Positions 49,468 through 54,294 of a stretch of 54,294 bases of DNA are shown one piece after another. The DNA comes from Gammaproteobacteria bacterium. GTDB lineage: Bacteria; Pseudomonadota; Gammaproteobacteria; SZUA-140. Each line of letters starts with the position of its first letter. Position 1 is the stretch's first letter. A program made the position numbers and the translations under genes. The notes under the pieces were generated by a model. The model did no database searches. It saw nothing but the letters and a program-made list of their open reading frames with translations, and was not told where the DNA came from. The stretch covers positions 1 through 54,294 of the forward strand of contig JAKISP010000027.1 of NCBI GenBank assembly GCA_021648525.1. Reading direction: 5' to 3'.

Positions 49468-50550
49468 TTAAATCGCTTTGGCGCACCGAAAACCAACATC
49501 TTCAGAACGCAATGCCACTTCAGCGAACTGTCTCGCAGCGCCACGGAAAAACATACTTAAGGCATAGTGACCCACGCCACCACCACCACCACGGATCACC
49601 TTGTTTTTTTCCCCAAACAGATCGCTTTTGTAATCCGATCCTTCATACGGCAAATACCAGTCAGCAGTCCACTCCCAGACGTTGCCAGCCATATCAAACG
49701 CACCCGCTGGTGACACGTTCTGGGGGTATGAACCTATTGGCGCAATTCCGTTTTCCCAATCGGAGTCATCACCCGTATTGGTAATTTTAACATCCCATTG
49801 ACTGCCCCAGGGGTATTCATTGCCATCCGTACCACGCGCTGCACGTTCCCACTCAGTTTCTCGTGGCAAGCGCTTGCCACGCCATTGACAATAGATAGCG
49901 GCCTCCTGCCAGGTCACATCGGTTGCAGGCAATAGATCCATCTTCCTCTGTACCTCAACCATTGCAGCCATCAACGGTTCGCGCGCCATCTCACGTGTAT
50001 CCATATCAAGCTTAAAGTCATTAGCAGCAATCTCGCGCAGGCGGGTGATTTCCATCCGCCCCGCCTCTTCCATTGTCAGTCCGTAGCCGTTAGTGCCCCA
50101 TAAAAATGGTAGCAAACGATCAGTAGAGAGAATAAATTCTTTATATTCAGCCTTGCTTGTTTCGTAGGTGTCGATCATAAAGGCACCAATCGTGCGCTTA
50201 TGTTCTGGGTGTTCGTTAACAAATAGTGGGGTTGAGAAACCGTAACGCTCCTGCAACCCCTCATCATCCACCTTGTTACTGCCCATAATAAACTCGCCAG
50301 CAGGCACCATTACCATCGGAATCGTGGAGGTCAATGGAGAAGCCAATCCAAGCTGTAACTCAAATTCACTTAACATATCCTCTGGTGATTTTTTATTCGA
50401 TGTTTTCGACTTAACAGCCGCCGCATGGGCCGCAGGCTTTGTGGGCGAACTATCTTGCACTGATGCAGCAGAATCAAGCCCGGGATTTTTATCACACGCC
50501 AGCAACACACCACATGCCAATATCAACCCTGCCCATTTAACTCTACTCAT
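49468..50550 (-). CDS. Formylglycine-enzyme-fold (SUMF1/FGE-sulfatase) lipoprotein
   Basis: A 360-residue protein with a lipoprotein signal ending VLLACDKNPG (Cys near residue 19; Asp at +2 suggests inner-membrane retention) and an FGE-sulfatase domain from about residue 78: MVMVPAGEFIMGSNKVDDEG, IDTYETSKAEY, VTWQEAAIYCQWRGKRLPRE, TEWERAARGTDGNEYPWGS and FDMAGNVWEWTADWY. At the place where true formylglycine enzymes carry the catalytic Cys pair it has none (IRGGGGGVGHYALSMFFRGA), so it is probably not a sulfatase activator. Its ATG overlaps the stop of the upstream gene (TAATG). Confidence 0.85.
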   Translation of the reverse strand: MSRVKWAGLILACGVLLACDKNPGLDSAASVQDSSPTKPAAHAAAVKSKTSNKKSPEDMLSEFELQLGLASPLTSTIPMVMVPAGEFIMGSNKVDDEGLQERYGFSTPLFVNEHPEHKRTIGAFMIDTYETSKAEYKEFILSTDRLLPFLWGTNGYGLTMEEAGRMEITRLREIAANDFKLDMDTREMAREPLMAAMVEVQRKMDLLPATDVTWQEAAIYCQWRGKRLPRETEWERAARGTDGNEYPWGSQWDVKITNTGDDSDWENGIAPIGSYPQNVSPAGAFDMAGNVWEWTADWYLPYEGSDYKSDLFGEKNKVIRGGGGGVGHYALSMFFRGAARQFAEVALRSEDVGFRCAKAI

Positions 50551-51602
50551 TACTCAGCCTCTTTTAGTGCATCCGCATCTTTTGCACAACGAAAACCGAA
50601 GGTATCATTCCTGGTTCGCTTGGCAAAAAAAGAACGATTAAATAGCGGTGCAGAAATACCACACTTGTAAAATGAACAATCAAACCACGAACCACCCTTG
50701 AGGGTTTTGTAACGCTCACCATAATTCTCAGACGCCACGTTGCTACCTGGGTATGGGTAGTACCAGGAGTCAGTCCACTCCCAGACATTACCCGAAGTAT
50801 CATACAGTCCATGCACACTAACGCCTTTTTCAAAAGCACCGACCGGCGTCGTATCTCCTGTTTGGCGAGCAGCACGCCAACGAACTGGGTTATTACTCTT
50901 TTTTGGGTCAAACAACTCGCCCCAGGGGTAGGTCCTGCCATCACTACTGCGTGCAGCCTTTTCCCACTCTTTATCTGACGGTAGACGCTTACCCGCCCAG
51001 GCACAATAATCAACCGCATCATCCCAGCCCACAAATACCACCGGATGATCAGCCTTCCCCTCTGGGTAAGTCCGATTTCTAAAGTGTATGGGCGAACGTC
51101 TGTTTATCGCCTTGATGTAAGTCTCATATTGCAGGTTAGTCACTTCATACTGATCGATCTGATAAGCATCCAGATAGATTTCATGCTGCGGCCCTTCATC
51201 AAAGAGGCGGCTATTCGTCCCCATAATAAATTTGCCTGCGGGTATCACCACCATTTTATTAGGGGCAGATCCTACCCGCGATTGTTTATAGAGTAGCGGA
51301 AAACGCATTCCAGCATTCGCCGTTAATCTCAATTCAGGGTCAACCCCATCCACTTCAGTAAACGGGATGGCTAAAGAAAAATTGCCCGCTTTTATCTGTG
51401 CCTCCGTGTGGCATTGCGTGCAACTTTCTTCAGGTTTTGATAACACCTCAAGCAGCTCAGCGACTCCTTCCTGGTGACAGCTAACACATTGTTTATCTGA
51501 ATGGAGGTGATCTTGTGGTTTATTAGCAGCGGCAACATTTAGGCTAAGCAGTGACAGCAACAATCCCAATGAAACAGATAGTGAAGGCATCATAGGAATC
51601 AC
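50550..51602 (-). CDS. Exported fusion: two haem-c motifs plus formylglycine-enzyme fold
   Basis: The 350-residue protein has a signal peptide (about residues 1-26), two CxxCH haem-c sites close together (CVSCHQ and CTQCHTE, near residues 37 and 60), and an FGE-sulfatase domain from about residue 115: MVVIPAGKFIMGTNSRLFDE, IDQYEVTNLQYE, VGWDDAVDYCAWAGKRLPSD and LYDTSGNVWEWTDSWYY. Near the C-terminus KGGSWFDCSFYKCG has a C-x4-C pair close to where the copper-binding Cys pair of formylglycine-generating enzymes lies. A periplasmic electron-transfer or sensing protein is plausible; the substrate is unknown. It overlaps the U32 fragment by four bases (GTGA). Confidence 0.8.
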   Translation of the reverse strand: MIPMMPSLSVSLGLLLSLLSLNVAAANKPQDHLHSDKQCVSCHQEGVAELLEVLSKPEESCTQCHTEAQIKAGNFSLAIPFTEVDGVDPELRLTANAGMRFPLLYKQSRVGSAPNKMVVIPAGKFIMGTNSRLFDEGPQHEIYLDAYQIDQYEVTNLQYETYIKAINRRSPIHFRNRTYPEGKADHPVVFVGWDDAVDYCAWAGKRLPSDKEWEKAARSSDGRTYPWGELFDPKKSNNPVRWRAARQTGDTTPVGAFEKGVSVHGLYDTSGNVWEWTDSWYYPYPGSNVASENYGERYKTLKGGSWFDCSFYKCGISAPLFNRSFFAKRTRNDTFGFRCAKDADALKEAE

Positions 51603-51979
51603 AGATATTTAGCCGACAGGCCCATTCCATAATCGATGCCATCGTTCGGCAATGATATCTTTACTCGATAGCCACGTCCCAGCACCTCATTCATGATCAA
51701 TACATCCGGGTTAAGCTCCACCACCGAAGTGATATCATCCATAAAGGTCTTAACCTTATTATTATGCGGTAAAACATTACAGGCAAGGTAAAAACGCTTA
51801 CCTGCTGCACGCACTGTTTCAATCCCCGTTGCGAAGTTTGCATAATGACTAAAGTCATTATTACGCACCCACAGGCTATAACGCGGCATCCCAGCATATA
51901 CGGCATCCGCCCCATAGGCGATCGCGTATTCAAGGTTTTTCATAGTACCCACTGGGGCCAGTAGTTCAGTAGATTTCAT
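51599..51979 (-). pseudogene. Internally deleted U32-family peptidase/hydroxylase-type protein
   Basis: Residues 1-98 (ELLAPVGTMKNLEYAIAYGA, DAVYAGMPRYSLWVRNNDF, FYLACNVLPHNNKVKTF, NPDVLIMNE) match the start of YegQ-type U32 proteins, which are about 450 residues long. The last 27 residues (LGRGYRVKISLPNDGIDYGM) resemble the far C-terminus of the same family. About 300 residues, including the catalytic region, are missing, yet the frame is preserved. It could be a remnant or a short protein with a new role; its stop overlaps the start of the haem-c fusion gene. Confidence 0.7.
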
Positions 51980-52101
51980 TTCAGGCGAACAACAGTTAAA
52001 TTAAAAATGGTTATGCAAGCAGATGGCATAACTCAGGATAAACAGCAGCAGGTCTTTCAATTTCGTCAATTAAAAATCAAATCAGTTTCACATAAATCCA
52101 C

Positions 52102-52131
52102 GTTGTCGATCAGCCCGAGCTGATCGACAAC
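52102..52131. repeat. Perfect 13-bp inverted repeat
   Basis: GTTGTCGATCAGC, loop CCGA, GCTGATCGACAAC. It is not followed by a T tract on either strand, so it is a poor intrinsic terminator; it could be an RNA-stabilising hairpin or protein site. It lies between the small membrane protein and the U32 fragment. Confidence 0.6.
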
Positions 52132-52143
52132 CATTCAAAATGA

Positions 52144-52338
52144 TTATTTACCCGCTTCCTCTTCTTCACGCTCAGCACGTTCTTTTTTCGCAATGCGCAT
52201 TGCCAGGAAACAAGGCAATACAATCACCAGTAAAATAGCCAGGCCAAGCCCCATACCACTGCTAACAGCACCTGATGAGAGTTTAATTAGCAGCGCGATA
52301 ATCAGGGCTGCACCGATACAATAAATTGCTACATTCAT
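52144..52338 (-). CDS. Small two-span membrane protein of unknown function
   Basis: The 64-residue protein has two hydrophobic segments (about residues 3-19 and 26-47) and a charged tail (RIAKKERAEREEEEAGK). Family not recognised. It is downstream of the beta-propeller gene with 92 bases between them. Confidence 0.6.
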   Translation of the reverse strand: MNVAIYCIGAALIIALLIKLSSGAVSSGMGLGLAILLVIVLPCFLAMRIAKKERAEREEEEAGK

Positions 52339-52430
52339 AATTTTTTATCACCAATCATTATAAAAAAACATCTGAAACGCGACTTCAACCAGGAAAATCG
52401 CAACAGACCAGGCAAAACAATTTCAGGAAT

Positions 52431-53681
52431 TTAAGCCAACCATACACGAGAATGAGACACACCCTCTGTTACTTTAAGTGACTCTATCAACTCGTCACTT
52501 TCACCATCGATGATCACCAACGTGCCAGTTGCAGAATTTGAAGAGAACACTAATTGGGTTATATCTCCGACACCATCAAATGCAAGCGAGCCAGATGATG
52601 TACCTAATGCCAGTTCTTTCGCTAGCTTGATCTTAGGCAGCCCATTTAGATCAAACACCAGCAACGCATCACTTTTAAGGTTTTCTGCCTGCTCAGGGCT
52701 ACCAGAACGACTGGTAGTCAAATAAAGCTTACTGCCATCGCGATTAAAATAATATTTACTGATGTAAATATCAGGCAAGTCAATGGTATCCAGTACCACG
52801 TGTGTACCCGCGTCCATAACAGTCAATTTCGCCACTACATGCTCCGGATCTGACTTTCGATCCGCACCACGCCCAAAAATAAAACGTCCGCAGGGCGTCA
52901 CGAACAGATTGCTATGGCCCTTAAATTCGATGCGGTCTTCAATCTCATTCGTCACCGGGTCAATCACCGCGATGGTGCCATAACCGTTATTCAGATTATA
53001 AAGTTTGCCAGAGACCGTCGAATAGACCAGTCCGTGTGGAAACGCATTACAGGGTGCGGCTGTTTGACCCTCTTTTTCCTTATCCGCCTCACACAGGTCA
53101 ATGGTGGCAATGACCTTAAGGTAGGTCTCTTCATTGCCCGGATCATTACCAATAGCAGAAATCGTTCCATCTTTCAAATTACTGATATAAGCGGTATACG
53201 GCACATGAGCCGCCTGTTCAGAAGGATATGCAAAATTAGCCTGATGATGGCCACGGCCAACACAGATAGTCGCGAGGTGCTTTGCCGATGCACTCGCTGT
53301 ATTTTCGATAACAGTCACTGACGAACCGTGATCACCACAATTAACCGTATCGTTTCCCGTCTCTTTATCGCCATCATTCATAAACCAGTCACGATTGGCA
53401 TTGGGATCACTGTAGATATGAGCAGGAAAGGCATCGACCGGAAAGTTAGTCTGAATACGAATCGATTTTGTTTCTGGGTCAAGCAAAATAAAGCGATGTT
53501 CTTCGGTCAAACCCACAAAAATCGGTTTTAACGCCTTTTCAAGGCCGCTTTCAGGCTCCACACCCAGGCAGTTAATACTCACTTCGCCATTACGACGTTT
53601 AACCACACAAACCTTACCGGTTTTTCGATCACTACTGTAATAACCCAGTGTAAAATCCATCCCCAACACACCCTCACTCAT
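52431..53681 (-). CDS. Beta-propeller (YncE/YVTN-like) protein of unknown function
   Basis: About 416 residues of repeated blade-like segments: AAHVPYTAYISNLKDGTISA, PHGLVYSTVSGKLYNLNNGY followed by GTIAVIDPVTNEIEDRIEF, KLTVMDAGTHVVLDTIDLPD, and TLVIIDGESDELIES. Such propellers act as binding scaffolds or, in NirF-like and quinohaem-related proteins, in cofactor handling. Several Cys are present (VNCGD, ATICVG, IDLCEAD, APCNAF), but no signal peptide is visible. A GGGGGA ribosome site precedes the ATG at 53681; a GTG lies three bases upstream. Confidence 0.7.
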   Translation of the reverse strand: MSEGVLGMDFTLGYYSSDRKTGKVCVVKRRNGEVSINCLGVEPESGLEKALKPIFVGLTEEHRFILLDPETKSIRIQTNFPVDAFPAHIYSDPNANRDWFMNDGDKETGNDTVNCGDHGSSVTVIENTASASAKHLATICVGRGHHQANFAYPSEQAAHVPYTAYISNLKDGTISAIGNDPGNEETYLKVIATIDLCEADKEKEGQTAAPCNAFPHGLVYSTVSGKLYNLNNGYGTIAVIDPVTNEIEDRIEFKGHSNLFVTPCGRFIFGRGADRKSDPEHVVAKLTVMDAGTHVVLDTIDLPDIYISKYYFNRDGSKLYLTTSRSGSPEQAENLKSDALLVFDLNGLPKIKLAKELALGTSSGSLAFDGVGDITQLVFSSNSATGTLVIIDGESDELIESLKVTEGVSHSRVWLA

Positions 53682-54294
53682 CACATCCCCCTACAAAGCC
53701 AGAAATACCTAATATTAACCAGAACCTGCCAATCAACACTATTCGCCCTGAAAAGTGGTTGTAACACAACGGGAGAACCTGAACCACAGCATAAGACCTG
53801 TAATTATAACGGATCACAGCAACCGAATGGAAAAAATATAGGAAATCACCAGCACCGATTGGCGTTTCATTTCTATCATAGCTGGCGGGCCAACCGGTGG
53901 TTTTTTAGTCGATCCGCATGTTTGGCGATATGGCTCGTCACCGAGACACCAGCTCCTCATGCAATGCATGATGCTTTCGTGGCGGGTCTGCTTGCCGAAG
54001 GTCATGTTTTCAAACTATCCTGGTCGCCATATTGAATTTATCGAATGAAATTCTCATAATCAAATATACGAGTGTTGATGCCTTTTTATTTTATTCGTAC
54101 AGCAACATATACACACCCACAATGCCTCCAACCAACAATAACAATAAAAAATTAATGTCTATAAAAAGAGCCTCTTGCAAAACGCTACAAAGCAGCGAGT
54201 TTATTAGCGTTTAATGGCTAAAAAAAAGAATGTGCCTGATTCATTTTGGTAAAATAAGTTTGCGACTTCAAACCAATAGAATCACCAGCGCAGG
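53682..54294. other. Right-edge intergenic region, no supported gene
   Basis: No convincing coding region. Short open frames (for example 53814-54005, minus) have no recognisable product and no ribosome site. The last 150 bases are AT-rich and contain GAGCCTCTTGCAAAACG near 54168, which vaguely resembles some insertion-sequence ends, but the window stops before a transposase could be checked. Confidence 0.4.

Noticed and set aside
53814-54005. 63-residue minus-strand open frame near the right edge
   Set aside because: No ribosome site, no domain and odd Cys/Met-rich composition; not supported as a gene.
54160-54294. Possible insertion-sequence end (GAGCCTCTTGCAAAACG)
   Set aside because: Only a loose resemblance; no second inverted repeat, target duplication or transposase is inside the window.

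Overview
The window is chromosomal DNA of a gammaproteobacterium of moderate GC content. Two gene orders show this: yceD-rpmF-plsX-fabH-fabD-fabG-acpP-fabF leading into pabB-pabC-mltG-tmk-holB-pilZ-tatD, and rimP-nusA-infB-rbfA-truB-rpsO-pnp. An sdhCDAB-sdhE-ygfX operon next to ygfZ agrees. There is no rRNA gene, so no genus is named. No tRNA, CRISPR array or complete insertion sequence was recognised.

Region 1 (1-7.5 kb, accessory, all minus strand) is a tandem array of a secretion/toxin module. Read 5'->3', a unit consists of a short protein made only of a filamentous-haemagglutinin two-partner-secretion (TPS) head, a LysM-like/glycine-zipper protein (putative membrane-active toxin), a small multi-spanning membrane protein (putative immunity protein), and a lipoprotein. 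Module A (287-3535) is intact. Module B (3767-6322) is decaying: its toxin carries a net 5-nt deletion and its immunity gene a 13-bp tandem duplication. A third module has collapsed to scars at 6340-6408 and 6588-6624. Another TPS head runs off the left edge. Next to the scars lies a decayed gene with four in-frame TGA codons.

Region 2 (7.5-16 kb, plus strand) encodes a giant exported surface protein: an Asp-rich start, an Ig-like domain split by an inserted domain, about fourteen 270-bp Ig-like repeats, then calcium-binding thrombospondin type-3-like repeats and a C-terminal membrane anchor. A single-base deletion near 12404 splits it into two reading frames. The next gene is an OmpA-family porin that also carries type-3-like repeats.

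Region 3 (16-29.6 kb) is core metabolism: fatty-acid initiation and elongation, folate precursor synthesis, thymidylate kinase, a clamp-loader subunit, a peptidoglycan terminase and a PilZ protein, nearly all minus strand and tightly packed. A Maf pyrophosphatase lies on the plus strand. Region 4 (29.6-36 kb) has a solitary acetolactate-synthase-like enzyme preceded by a Fur-box-like palindrome, then the succinate dehydrogenase operon and divergent ygfZ. Region 5 (37-40.6 kb) has three tandem HDOD proteins, an RNA-recognition-motif protein and a DUF1456 protein. Region 6 (40.6-49.4 kb) is the translation/RNA operon, with a visible promoter and a leader containing two terminator-like hairpins before rimP.

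Region 7 (49.4-54.3 kb, minus strand) pairs two exported formylglycine-enzyme-fold proteins, one fused to two haem-c motifs, with an internally deleted U32 peptidase relative, a small membrane protein and a beta-propeller protein. The most unusual parts are the toxin array, the haem-c/formylglycine-enzyme fusion and the split giant adhesin.
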